Shown: piece after piece, positions 27,254-34,406 of the stretch
Position numbering within the stretch: position 1 is the stretch's first letter
How the letters are laid out: each line of letters starts with the position of its first letter
Translations under genes and position numbers: made by a program
Notes under the pieces: generated by a model
What the model saw: only the letters and a program-made list of their open reading frames with translations
What the model was told of the DNA's origin: nothing
Databases searched by the model: none
Assembly: GCA_945909635.1 (NCBI GenBank)
Contig: OX246690.1
Coordinates: 1,364,001-1,428,000, forward strand
Length of the DNA: 64,000 nt
Direction: 5' to 3'
Origin: Clostridioides difficile_A
Lineage (GTDB): Bacteria; Bacillota; Clostridia; Peptostreptococcales; Peptostreptococcaceae

Positions 27254-27607
27254 CATTTTTTGTAAATAAAATAAATTGCAAAATAAATTAAATTTATTAA
27301 AATAAAAGCATTAATAATAAGATAAATATGTTAAAATTGATATTGTAGAGTAAATTTATTATGGCTAAGTTTAAGTCAATTGATTTTTAGTTAATTTTGC
27401 TAAAAAGAGAATAAGTGATACTGATAGACCATATAAAAATATTAATAAAGCATAAACAAGATTAAAATGACCAAAGGAAAAACGCTTGTTACAGCGTATA
27501 GTATTTAAGAATACTTAGAAAATAAGAAAGGAGAAAGTTACTGCAAAAAAGTAACATTATAAATATTCAATAATATTTATAAGTTTTCAGTAACGGTGGG
27601 TAGTGTA
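27254..27607 (+). promoter_or_regulatory. Long structured leader of the CBS-domain gene
   Basis: Nothing is recognised in 27254-27480. From 27481 four small stems follow in series: ACGCT/AGCGT (27482-27497), AGTATT/AATACT (27500-27515), GTTAC/GTAAC (27537-27555) and a nine-base stem ATAAATATT/AATATTTAT (27559-27580). GTTACTG (27537-27543) can alternatively pair with CAGTAAC (27588-27594), just before the translation start. An AAAGGAG site at 27527-27533 has no ATG after it. Could be a riboswitch-like or translational control element; no known class was matched. Confidence 0.45.
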
Positions 27608-28036
27608 ATGAACATATTATTCTTTCTAACACCAAAAAGTGAAGTGGCATATATATATGAAGACTACACTATAAGGCAAGCCCTAGAAAAAATGGAATAT
27701 CACAAATACTCTGCAATTCCAATAATAAGTAAGGATGGTAAATACATTGGGACTATAACAGAAGGTGATTTTTTATGGACATTAAAAAACGACTTAAATC
27801 TGGACTTAAAAGGATTGGAAGATGTTCCTGTGACAGATATTAATAGAAAAATGGATAATTCTCCTGTTTCCATCAATGCAGATATAGAAGATTTAGTTAT
27901 AAAATCTTTAAATCAAAATTTTATTCCTGTTATAGATGACCAAGATACATTTATTGGGATAATAAAAAGAAGAGATGTTATAGGTTATTGTTATGAGATA
28001 ATACGAGGATATAAAAATCTAGCTAATGATAATTAA
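27608..28036 (+). CDS. CBS-domain pair protein
   Basis: 142 residues containing two tandem CBS motifs (about 10-65 and 75-130), seen as YSAIPIISKDGKYIGTITEGDF and NFIPVIDDQDTFIGIIKRRDV. Stand-alone CBS pairs usually bind adenosine nucleotides or second messengers and regulate a partner; none is adjacent here. ATG 27608 is chosen; the ribosome site GGTGGG is weak and lies within a possible long-range stem, so translation may be controlled by the leader. Confidence 0.8.
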   Translation: MNILFFLTPKSEVAYIYEDYTIRQALEKMEYHKYSAIPIISKDGKYIGTITEGDFLWTLKNDLNLDLKGLEDVPVTDINRKMDNSPVSINADIEDLVIKSLNQNFIPVIDDQDTFIGIIKRRDVIGYCYEIIRGYKNLANDN

Positions 28037-28120
28037 AAATCTTATTGAAATTTTTTAAGCTAAGTTCTTTATAATAAAAGAATAAAAATCTGAAATTAAA
28101 AATTAAAATTTTAATATAAG

Positions 28121-28165
28121 AAGCTGTCTTTTACAATAAAAATTGTGAAAAGACAGCTTTTTTTA
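28121..28165. terminator. Bidirectional terminator
   Basis: Arms AAGCTGTCTTTT (28121-28132) and AAAAGACAGCTT (28148-28159) are followed by T6, between convergent genes. Confidence 0.88.
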
Positions 28166-28180
28166 TACGCCGTTTTACGA

Positions 28181-28936
28181 TTAATCGTTGTATTTTACAA
28201 GGTTTCCATATTTAGCATTAAGAGCATTTATTTTATTTCCATAAACCTCATTTTGCTTTTGGTATAATAAACTTTTTTCAACTTCAGCTTTAGCTTCATC
28301 AAATGAAGATTCTGTGCTTTCTTGAAGGTCTTCTAATTTTATTATGTGATATCCAAATTGAGTCTTAACTGGCTCACTTACTTCACCTTTAGCCATAGAG
28401 AATACAGCTTCTTCAAATTCAGGAACCATTTGTCCTCTACCGAATGTTCCTAAATCACCACCCATGTCTTTAGATGGACAAGAAGAATGTTTAACAGCTG
28501 CATCTTCAAAAGATATTTCTTCTGATTTTATTTGAGCAAGTATTTCTTTAGCTTTTTCATCACTATCTACTAATATATGTTTAGCAGTTGCACTTTCTGG
28601 CTTAGAGAAAGAACTCTTGTTAGCTTCGAAAAATTCTACTTTTTCATCTTCTGTCACATTAACACTAGATAAAACTTTATTTATAGCAAATTGCTTTAAT
28701 ACATTTTCTTCTATCTTTTTCATTTCTGACTTGAATATTTCTTCTTCATTTAATTTTTCGTCTTTAGCATCTAATAAGAATAATTCTTGGTTTACTAAAT
28801 CATTTAATAAGTGCTTTTTACCTTCTTCAGTTTTAAACTGCATAGCTTGATAAGGGTCTAATGATTTTAATGCATTTTCAATATCAATATTAGTTATTTC
28901 TTTTTCTCCAACTGTTGCTAAAACTTTTTTTTCCAT
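28181..28936 (-). CDS. Parvulin-type peptidyl-prolyl isomerase (PpiC domain)
   Basis: 251 residues with a SurA/PrsA-like N-terminal helical domain and a parvulin rotamase domain (about 115-210): TAKHILVDSDEKAKEIL, GGDLGTFGRGQMVPEFEEAVF and FGYHIIKLED. The chosen ATG follows AGGAGT and gives no signal peptide, so a cytoplasmic foldase is predicted. A longer upstream reading would begin with a hydrophobic segment but lacks a better ribosome site. The alternative, a membrane-anchored PrsA-like form, is therefore less likely. Confidence 0.85.
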   Translation of the reverse strand: MEKKVLATVGEKEITNIDIENALKSLDPYQAMQFKTEEGKKHLLNDLVNQELFLLDAKDEKLNEEEIFKSEMKKIEENVLKQFAINKVLSSVNVTEDEKVEFFEANKSSFSKPESATAKHILVDSDEKAKEILAQIKSEEISFEDAAVKHSSCPSKDMGGDLGTFGRGQMVPEFEEAVFSMAKGEVSEPVKTQFGYHIIKLEDLQESTESSFDEAKAEVEKSLLYQKQNEVYGNKINALNAKYGNLVKYND

Positions 28937-29057
28937 AATAGTTAACTCCTTTATAGTGTATTTCATTATTAATATAAAAACTACCATCTTAAATAATATC
29001 AGAAAACAATGTAGATGTCTAATATTTAAAGTCATATTAAGTCAAATAGAATTAAAT

Positions 29058-29474
29058 TTAGTAGAACAAAGTTATTACAATCAATAAAAGTGAGCTCATA
29101 ATACCTACCACACCCTCTTCATGTTTAAATTTAAGTGTTTTTACCATTGAGTAATAAAAATATATCCCAGTAAAAATTATCTTTAAATATAGGAAAGATA
29201 AACTCTTTGGATATATTAAAAAGCTAAAAAGAGTAAATATAAAAGCAAGTAGAGTACTTATCCTGTAAAAGAAATCTATTTGTGTAATGTCTTTATATTT
29301 TATCATAAACACTGAATATAAAATGATGAAACCAATTGCGACAATTGCATATACGGTAAATAATATGTTTTCAATAGTTCCATTTGAAATTACTATCCAC
29401 TTATACCACATAATTGGCCAAAAAAATAATGCTAAGAACTTAAAATAATTATCAAACAACTTTTCTTTATACAT
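29058..29474 (-). CDS. Small integral membrane protein, unknown
   Basis: 138 residues, mostly hydrophobic, with four to five predicted membrane spans. No motif recognised. GAAAGG lies upstream of the ATG. It lies just upstream of the parvulin gene on the same strand but may be separate. Confidence 0.6.
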   Translation of the reverse strand: MYKEKLFDNYFKFLALFFWPIMWYKWIVISNGTIENILFTVYAIVAIGFIILYSVFMIKYKDITQIDFFYRISTLLAFIFTLFSFLIYPKSLSFLYLKIIFTGIYFYYSMVKTLKFKHEEGVVGIMSSLLLIVITLFY

Positions 29475-29637
29475 TCATCAAACAACCTTTCTTAACAAAA
29501 GCATATATTTGTTTTTAGAATTTTAAATAATGTAATACCATTATTATATATTAATATTGAATTTATAGAAACCAAAATTTGTTAAAATAAATATATAGAT
29601 TTTACTGTTAGATTAATTGAAATTGCTATTATTTTTA

Positions 29638-30144
29638 TTATGAAATTGGATCAAATATGTAGAAATATGGCAAGTTGGTTAATATTAGATATTTATTGCT
29701 TCCAAGTGATAAAGACTGTTTTTTTAATGATAGGAATTCCAATCTTTTTTGAAAAAAATTAATATCTACATTAAGTATATCTGCCATTTCGTAAACGCAA
29801 GTGATGCCAGAATTAATTATGTTTATTATATCTTCCTCAGTAATTAAGAATTCACAGGCCCATTTTAAGGCCTTATTTTCACATTTATCTATAACGATTT
29901 TTGTATAATAATCGTTATAAGAAGATACATAGTATCCAAAGCTAGTGAAATGATGACCAAGCTCCTCAGCTAAGATAGATGTAAGTTTTTTTGTATTTTG
30001 TTTTAAATTACTGAGTAATGATATGATTTTCATACCATGTTTATTTATATAGAGTCCTTCTAAATCACCTGCAATATAAGTGGTATAATGAATTATTATC
30101 TCTTCTTGAGACGCTAATTCAAAGAGCTTATCCAAATTATTCAT
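29638..30144 (-). CDS. ImmA/IrrE-family metallopeptidase-like protein
   Basis: 168 residues. The motif is SILAEELGHHFTS, i.e. the ExxxHH-type variant in which the first His of HExxH is Glu, a form I associate with many prophage ImmA-like proteins; KWACEFLI and a C-terminal helical part follow. ImmA proteins cleave a CI-like repressor to induce mobile elements. It lies directly downstream of the CI-like repressor gene on the same strand, which fits that role for the tailocin cluster. Confidence 0.8.
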   Translation of the reverse strand: MNNLDKLFELASQEEIIIHYTTYIAGDLEGLYINKHGMKIISLLSNLKQNTKKLTSILAEELGHHFTSFGYYVSSYNDYYTKIVIDKCENKALKWACEFLITEEDIINIINSGITCVYEMADILNVDINFFQKRLEFLSLKKQSLSLGSNKYLILTNLPYFYIFDPIS

Positions 30145-30225
30145 AAAAATCCCCCTAAAATAGAATGTATGTTTGCTTTGAAATTATATTAAAAGAGCAG
30201 AAAAATAGACTGCTCATCATGTGGT

Positions 30226-30546
30226 TTATTTTTTTTTATATTTATTTAGTAAAAATTCTATATACTCATTAAGTTGTTCTTGTGCTTCTTCAGGTAATTC
30301 TTCATGTGGATTTTTTCTATGTGCAGCTACTGTATCAATATTTTCCTTAACTAAGGTTCTTCCAAGAAGGTAATCAACTGACACATTAAACACATCAGCT
30401 AATTTATTTAAAATATGTTCATCAGGAAATCTGTTTTCTGTTTCATAGTATCCTAAGACTCTCTGAGAAACTCCTACTTTTTCGCCAAGTTCTCTTTGAG
30501 TCAATCCAAATTCCTTTCTAAGTTCTCGTAATCTTTTGGCAAACAT
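30226..30546 (-). CDS. CI-like XRE-family repressor of the tailocin region
   Basis: 106 residues with an N-terminal HTH_3 domain (KRLRELRKEFGLTQRELGEK, recognition helix SQRVLGYYE) and a short helical tail likely used for dimerisation or ImmA recognition. AAGGTGGTG precedes the ATG. Transcribed divergently from a Cro-like gene; GAAC-N5-GTTC-type sites lie in the shared promoter region. Confidence 0.85.
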   Translation of the reverse strand: MFAKRLRELRKEFGLTQRELGEKVGVSQRVLGYYETENRFPDEHILNKLADVFNVSVDYLLGRTLVKENIDTVAAHRKNPHEELPEEAQEQLNEYIEFLLNKYKKK

Positions 30547-30568
30547 TATAACACCACCTTATGTATAG

Positions 30569-30690
30569 ATTATAACAAATTGTTCTAAAAAATAAAACTA
30601 TGAAAGCATAAAAAGAATGTTTTTTTCTAAAATCTATTGATAAAGAACAAATAATTCTATATAATGTGAATATAGAAGAACAAAATATTC
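30569..30690. promoter_or_regulatory. Divergent promoter region with repeated GAAC-N5-RTTC operators
   Basis: Sites at 30573-30585 (TAACAAATTGTTC), 30645-30657 (GAACAAATAATTC) and 30678-30690 (GAACAAAATATTC). The rightward promoter is TTGATA (30637-30642), 17 bases, TATAAT (30660-30665), with the second site inside its spacer. The leftward -10 TATAAT is at 30569-30574 and overlaps the first site. A fourth site lies at 30914-30926. Confidence 0.75.
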
Positions 30691-30716
30691 TTAATAGTGA
30701 TGGAGGTATGAAGATT

Positions 30717-30908
30717 ATGTTTAAAAACAATTTGAAATATTATAGAAAATGTAAAGGTATGACACAAATTCAACTTGCTAAAAAGGCAGGAATTACAAAT
30801 GACTATATATCTCAAATAGAAAGAGGTATAAAAAATCCTGGACTTCTTATGGCTAAGAAAATTTCTAATATTTTAGAACAAAATATAGATGAAGTTTTTT
30901 TTATATAG
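30717..30908 (+). CDS. Cro-like XRE-family regulator
   Basis: 63 residues, essentially one HTH_3 domain (LKYYRKCKGMTQIQLAKKAG, recognition part NDYISQIERG). ATG 30717 is nine bases after GGAGGT. An upstream GTG reading would start directly at the -10 box and is rejected. First rightward gene of the tailocin control region. Confidence 0.85.
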   Translation: MFKNNLKYYRKCKGMTQIQLAKKAGITNDYISQIERGIKNPGLLMAKKISNILEQNIDEVFFI

Positions 30909-30913
30909 TTATA

Positions 30914-30926
30914 GAACAAAATGTTC
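30914..30926 (+). promoter_or_regulatory. Fourth operator copy after the Cro-like gene
   Basis: GAACAAAATGTTC, the most symmetric copy of the motif, immediately after the stop codon. Confidence 0.65.
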
Positions 30927-31018
30927 TTGAATGTTATAAGATTAGTAAAAAAGATATACAGTAAAGGGATTATTGCAAATTAGAAGTTAATAATAAGCTT
31001 ATAAAAAGGAGAAATACT

Positions 31019-31459
31019 ATGGAAAACAAAAAAGAGATATTATTTAAAGAAACAGATGAAAGATTACATAATTATAAATATTTGGATATAAAGATAAAGA
31101 ACATTAATTTGGATATAAAAAGATGTGAGAATGAATACTCTGGATGTGGAGCAATGGTGTATAAAGAAAAAACTAGTGCTACGTATAATATAAGTTCTTC
31201 TGTTGAAAATGAAGTTGTAAAAAAAGAAGAGAGATTAAGAAAGTTAAAGATGGAAAAAGAAGATATAGAAATAGAAAAAGAAAAGATAGAAAATGCTCTA
31301 ACATGCCTAAATGATATGGAAACGGAATTTTTTAATCTTTTTTACAATAGTAAGACAAAAAATAATATGACGTATATTTCTATGAAATTACATTTAGATA
31401 GAACCTCTTGCTATAACTTAAAGAAAAAGATGATATTTAAATTGAACGAGATATTATAA
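31019..31459 (+). CDS. ArpU/RinA-like phage late-gene regulator
   Basis: 146 residues. A long charged coiled-coil region (about 20-105, with KKEERLRKLKMEKEDIEIEKEKIE) precedes a C-terminal helix-turn-helix resembling sigma region 4 (MTYISMKLHLDRTSCYNLKKKM). This layout is typical of small phage transcription activators that switch on late structural genes. AAAAGGAG precedes the ATG. It lies directly before the tail operon, so it is the prime candidate activator. Family assignment is moderate. Confidence 0.6.
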   Translation: MENKKEILFKETDERLHNYKYLDIKIKNINLDIKRCENEYSGCGAMVYKEKTSATYNISSSVENEVVKKEERLRKLKMEKEDIEIEKEKIENALTCLNDMETEFFNLFYNSKTKNNMTYISMKLHLDRTSCYNLKKKMIFKLNEIL

Positions 31460-31569
31460 AAAAATAGGACAAATCTTCAACACTTTATATACACCATTAC
31501 AACAATAGACTATAAAATATGTGAGATAATGTTATTGTGAAAGAAATCCATATTGAAGGAGGTGATGAG

Positions 31570-31611
31570 TTGAAAAGAATGATATTACCTAAAAATATAG
31601 AAGATACTTGA
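31570..31611 (+). pseudogene. 13-codon ORF with a strong ribosome site, probable gene remnant
   Basis: GAAGGAGGTGATGAG precedes TTG, giving the peptide MKRMILPKNIEDT and then TGA. The ribosome site is among the best in the window but drives only 13 codons. It lies where a prophage would carry head or connector genes, so it may be the 5' end of a gene whose body was deleted; a leader peptide is the alternative. Confidence 0.4.
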
Positions 31612-31708
31612 TAAGAATAAATGAGATGTGTATTTAAAAATGACTTATATCATTTATAGTAAGATTATCAGATTAAGCAAAAATATTTAGTGATAGAGTG
31701 GTGATTGT

Positions 31709-32152
31709 TTGCTTAAATACAAAGAAATAATAGAAACAATTATTGAGACTCTCAAAAAAAACTTTACTGAAAATGTTTTTATTGATGATGAAAGTGTGCA
31801 AGGCTCAGAAGGGTCTTGTTTTTTTGTAAGTATATTGTCAGTTATTTGTACACCTATAATGTTAAATACAAATAACAAAGATATTGTTATCTCTATAAAA
31901 TACTTGCCAAAACCACAATCAAACGGTATTAGAATGTATGAAGTCTCAGACGAATTAAATAAGCTATTCAACAGAAATATAAAGATAACAGATAGAAAAT
32001 TAAATATAACAAAACTAGAACAAAGTATCAAAAAAGAGGAGTCAATATATACATTGAACTTTTCAATCACATTAAACTATCTTGATAGTGTATATGAAGA
32101 AGAAGTAGTATATGAAAATATGGAAGAAATCAATTTGAATTTAGGAGAGTGA
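31709..32152 (+). CDS. Tail terminator-like protein of the tailocin
   Basis: 147 residues. Size, position immediately before the sheath gene and pattern (N-terminal helix KYKEIIETIIETLKKNF, then beta strands, DELNKLFNR in the middle) fit the phage tail-terminator/tail-completion family. It would cap the head-proximal end of the tube and sheath. The start is TTG 31709 after GGTGAT. No direct motif proof. Confidence 0.6.
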   Translation: MLKYKEIIETIIETLKKNFTENVFIDDESVQGSEGSCFFVSILSVICTPIMLNTNNKDIVISIKYLPKPQSNGIRMYEVSDELNKLFNRNIKITDRKLNITKLEQSIKKEESIYTLNFSITLNYLDSVYEEEVVYENMEEINLNLGE

Positions 32153-32156
32153 TAGT

Positions 32157-33221
32157 ATGGCTATAGGATTACCAAGTATCAATATATCATTTAAGGAGTT
32201 AGCTACAACTGTTAAAGAACGTTCAGCTAGAGGAATAATTGCAATGGTGCTTAAAGACACTAAAGCACTAGGTTTTAATGAGATACATGAAAAAGAGGAT
32301 ATACCAGCTGATTTATCTGCTGAAAATAAAGAATATATAAATTTGGCTTTGATGGGAAATGTTAATACTCCAAATAAGTTATTAGCTTATGTAATAGAGG
32401 GAGAGGCAGATATTCAAACTGCATTAGACTTTTTAGAGACTAAGGAATTTAATTATCTATGTATGCCTAAAGCAGTAGAAGTTGATAAGACTGCTATAAA
32501 AAATTGGATAATTAAACTTAGAGATACAGATAAGGTTAAAGTTAAGGCTATATTAGGAAAAGTTGTAGGAAATCATGAAGGTATAATTAATTTTACTACA
32601 GAAGATGTACTAGTTGGAGACAAGAAATATAGTGTTGATGAGTTTACAAGTAGAGTGGCAGGTATTATAGCAGGGACACCTTTAAGTCAATCAGTAACTT
32701 ATACTAAGCTTAGCGATGTAGTTGATATACCTAAGATGACTAAAATTGATGCAGAATCAAAGGTTAATAAAGGAGAGCTTATACTTATTAAGGAAGCAGG
32801 GGCTATAAGAATTGCTAGAGGAGTAAATTCTTTAACTGAGTTAACAGAAGAAAAAGGAGAAATGTTCCAAAAGATAAAAATAGTTGATACTTTAGATATT
32901 ATAAATAATGATATTAAGAAAGTAATAATAGATGATTATATAGGTAGAGTTCCTAATAGTTATGATAATAAATGCATACTAATAGTGGCAATAAAAGAAT
33001 ACCTAGAAGAATTGGAAAAGGAAGAATTAATAGAAGTTGGTTCACTTGTAGATATAGACATAGAATCACAAAAACAGTATTTGAAATCTAAAAATATAGA
33101 TATATCTAATATGAAAGAACAAGAAATAAGAGAGGCAAATACAGGTTCAAAAGTGTTCTTAACAGCAAAAATAAAGATGTTAGATGCTATGGAAGATATA
33201 GATCTATCAATAGAGATATAG
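32157..33221 (+). CDS. xkdK: Contractile tail sheath protein (XkdK-like)
   Basis: 354 residues, a compact sheath of the PBSX XkdK type. The N-terminal GLPSINISFKELATTVKERS begins the domain; AGIIAGTPLSQSVTYTKL and the C-terminal handshake region (LTAKIKMLDAMEDIDLSIEI) are characteristic. Polymerises around the tube and contracts to drive it through the target envelope. AGGAGAG precedes the ATG, four bases after the preceding stop. First abundant structural gene. Confidence 0.92.
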   Translation: MAIGLPSINISFKELATTVKERSARGIIAMVLKDTKALGFNEIHEKEDIPADLSAENKEYINLALMGNVNTPNKLLAYVIEGEADIQTALDFLETKEFNYLCMPKAVEVDKTAIKNWIIKLRDTDKVKVKAILGKVVGNHEGIINFTTEDVLVGDKKYSVDEFTSRVAGIIAGTPLSQSVTYTKLSDVVDIPKMTKIDAESKVNKGELILIKEAGAIRIARGVNSLTELTEEKGEMFQKIKIVDTLDIINNDIKKVIIDDYIGRVPNSYDNKCILIVAIKEYLEELEKEELIEVGSLVDIDIESQKQYLKSKNIDISNMKEQEIREANTGSKVFLTAKIKMLDAMEDIDLSIEI

Positions 33222-33234
33222 GAGGATTATTATT

Positions 33235-33663
33235 ATGGCAAATATGGAAGCTAGAAATGTAATGAGTGGTACTTGGGGAGAACTTTGGCTTGATGGAGAT
33301 AAAGTAGCAGAAGTAAAGAAGTTTCAAGCAAAGATGGAATTTACAAAGGAAGACATTATAATAGCAGGTCAAATGGGTACTGATACAAAGTATATGGGAT
33401 ACAAAGGAAAAGGTTCAATAACTTTATATCATGTTAGCTCAAGAATGCACAAATTAATTGGAGAAAAGATAAAGAGAGGTTCTGAACCTAGATTTGTTGC
33501 TATATCTAAATTAAATGATCCAGATTCTTATGGGGCAGAAAGAATAGCAGTAAAGAATATAGCATTTGATGATTTAACTTTAGCTGATTGGGAAGTTGGA
33601 GTAAAAGGAGAGATAGAAGCTCCTTTTACATTTACTGAATATGATTTTCTTGATATGATTTAG
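33235..33663 (+). CDS. xkdM: Tail tube protein (XkdM-like)
   Basis: 142-residue inner tube subunit. Features are MSGTWGELWLDGDKVAEVKKFQ and KGKGSITLYHVSSR, typical of XkdM/phage tail core proteins. Hexameric rings stack to form the tube that pierces the membrane. AGGAGG precedes the ATG; follows the sheath gene by 13 bases. Confidence 0.92.
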   Translation: MANMEARNVMSGTWGELWLDGDKVAEVKKFQAKMEFTKEDIIIAGQMGTDTKYMGYKGKGSITLYHVSSRMHKLIGEKIKRGSEPRFVAISKLNDPDSYGAERIAVKNIAFDDLTLADWEVGVKGEIEAPFTFTEYDFLDMI

Positions 33664-33765
33664 TTTTAAATTGATAATTACTAAGTAAAGATAAGTGGCA
33701 AATATACAATTAATAGGTACATGTATTTAGTTAATAAAAATTGATTGATAAAGGAGTAAATAATA

Positions 33766-34212
33766 ATGAGTGAAAATGGATTACAAAAGAATGTAAATAT
33801 AGTAGACTTACTTTTAAATGCGGATACAGAAAGTTTAGAAAGACCAAGTACAATAGTTGAACTTAAGAGATTATCTAATGTTTTTGGTCAAGAATTTAAG
33901 GTAATGTGTAGAGCTTTAACAATAAGTAAGGATGAGGAAATACAAAATACTTGTCTTAAAATTGATGAAAATATGAAAACAGATATAGATTTACCAGAGA
34001 TGCAAATGCTTACGGTAATAGAAGGTATTTGTGATTTGGATGGAAAACTTCTATTTAAAAATAAGGAGTTAATGGAGAAATTTAAGGCTCCAACTCCAAA
34101 AGAATTGGCAAGAAAATTACTGCTACCAGGTGAAATTACTAACTTATATAGAATACTTCAAGATGTTATGGGTTATGGTAAAAACGCAGTAATAGAAGAG
34201 GTAAAAAACTAA
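33766..34212 (+). CDS. xkdN: Tail assembly chaperone, short form (XkdN-like, G)
   Basis: 148 residues, mainly helical and acidic: LLLNADTESLERPSTIVELKRL, then a compact core ending in EVKN. It coats the tape measure during tail assembly. The last codons before the stop are GTA AAA AAC TAA, containing the slippery heptamer A AAA AAC in the zero frame, so a fraction of ribosomes should make the longer GT form (see 34209-34406). AAAGGAG precedes the ATG. Confidence 0.88.
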   Translation: MSENGLQKNVNIVDLLLNADTESLERPSTIVELKRLSNVFGQEFKVMCRALTISKDEEIQNTCLKIDENMKTDIDLPEMQMLTVIEGICDLDGKLLFKNKELMEKFKAPTPKELARKLLLPGEITNLYRILQDVMGYGKNAVIEEVKN

Positions 34213-34278
34213 TAGGGACGGATGCCAAAACTACAATAATGTATTATTATTGGAAGAAAAAAGGTATTAGACCGTCCC
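34203..34278 (+). promoter_or_regulatory. Programmed -1 ribosomal frameshift signal
   Basis: Canonical heptamer A AAA AAC at 34203-34209, correctly phased with the zero frame, directly before the stop. After a five-base spacer a GC-rich stem begins: GGGACGG (34215-34221) with CCGTCCC (34272-34278). The -1 frame is open through to 34404. Confidence 0.8.
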
Positions 34279-34406
34279 TTTTTTATACAATGGATAAAGG
34301 CGAATTAAAGCTTATTGAAGCTTTTTTCGCCTTGGAAATTGAGGAAGAAGTTGAAAAAATGAAACATGGATATGGAGTTTGTCCTTTGACAGGAGGTGAT
34401 ATATAG
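34209..34406 (+). CDS. T extension of the tail assembly chaperone (made by -1 frameshift, GT form)
   Basis: The -1 frame reads without interruption from CTA at 34209 to TAG at 34404-34406, adding about 65 residues to XkdN, including MDKGELKLIEAFFALEIEEE and ending PLTGGDI. An internal ATG at 34290 exists but has no ribosome site. The extension links the chaperone to the tape measure by analogy with lambda G/GT and other long-tailed phages. Its stop overlaps the tape-measure GTG by one base. Confidence 0.75.
   Translation, partial: LIGTDAKTTIMYYYWKKKGIRPSLFYTMDKGELKLIEAFFALEIEEEVEKMKHGYGVCPLTGGDI

Noticed and set aside
27481..27607. Known cyclic di-GMP, purine, cobalamin or T-box riboswitch in the CBS leader
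   Set aside because: None of the conserved cores of these classes could be recognised; kept only as an unassigned structured leader.
30573..30926. GAAC...GTTC sites as LexA boxes
   Set aside because: The centre is five bases rather than the usual four of the Gram-positive LexA box, and the sites coincide with promoters of XRE regulators.
34215..34284. GGGACGG...CCGTCCC followed by T6 read as an intrinsic terminator inside the tailocin operon
   Set aside because: The 50-base loop is too long for a typical terminator, and the position five bases after a phased slippery heptamer fits a frameshift stimulator better. Partial attenuation is not excluded.
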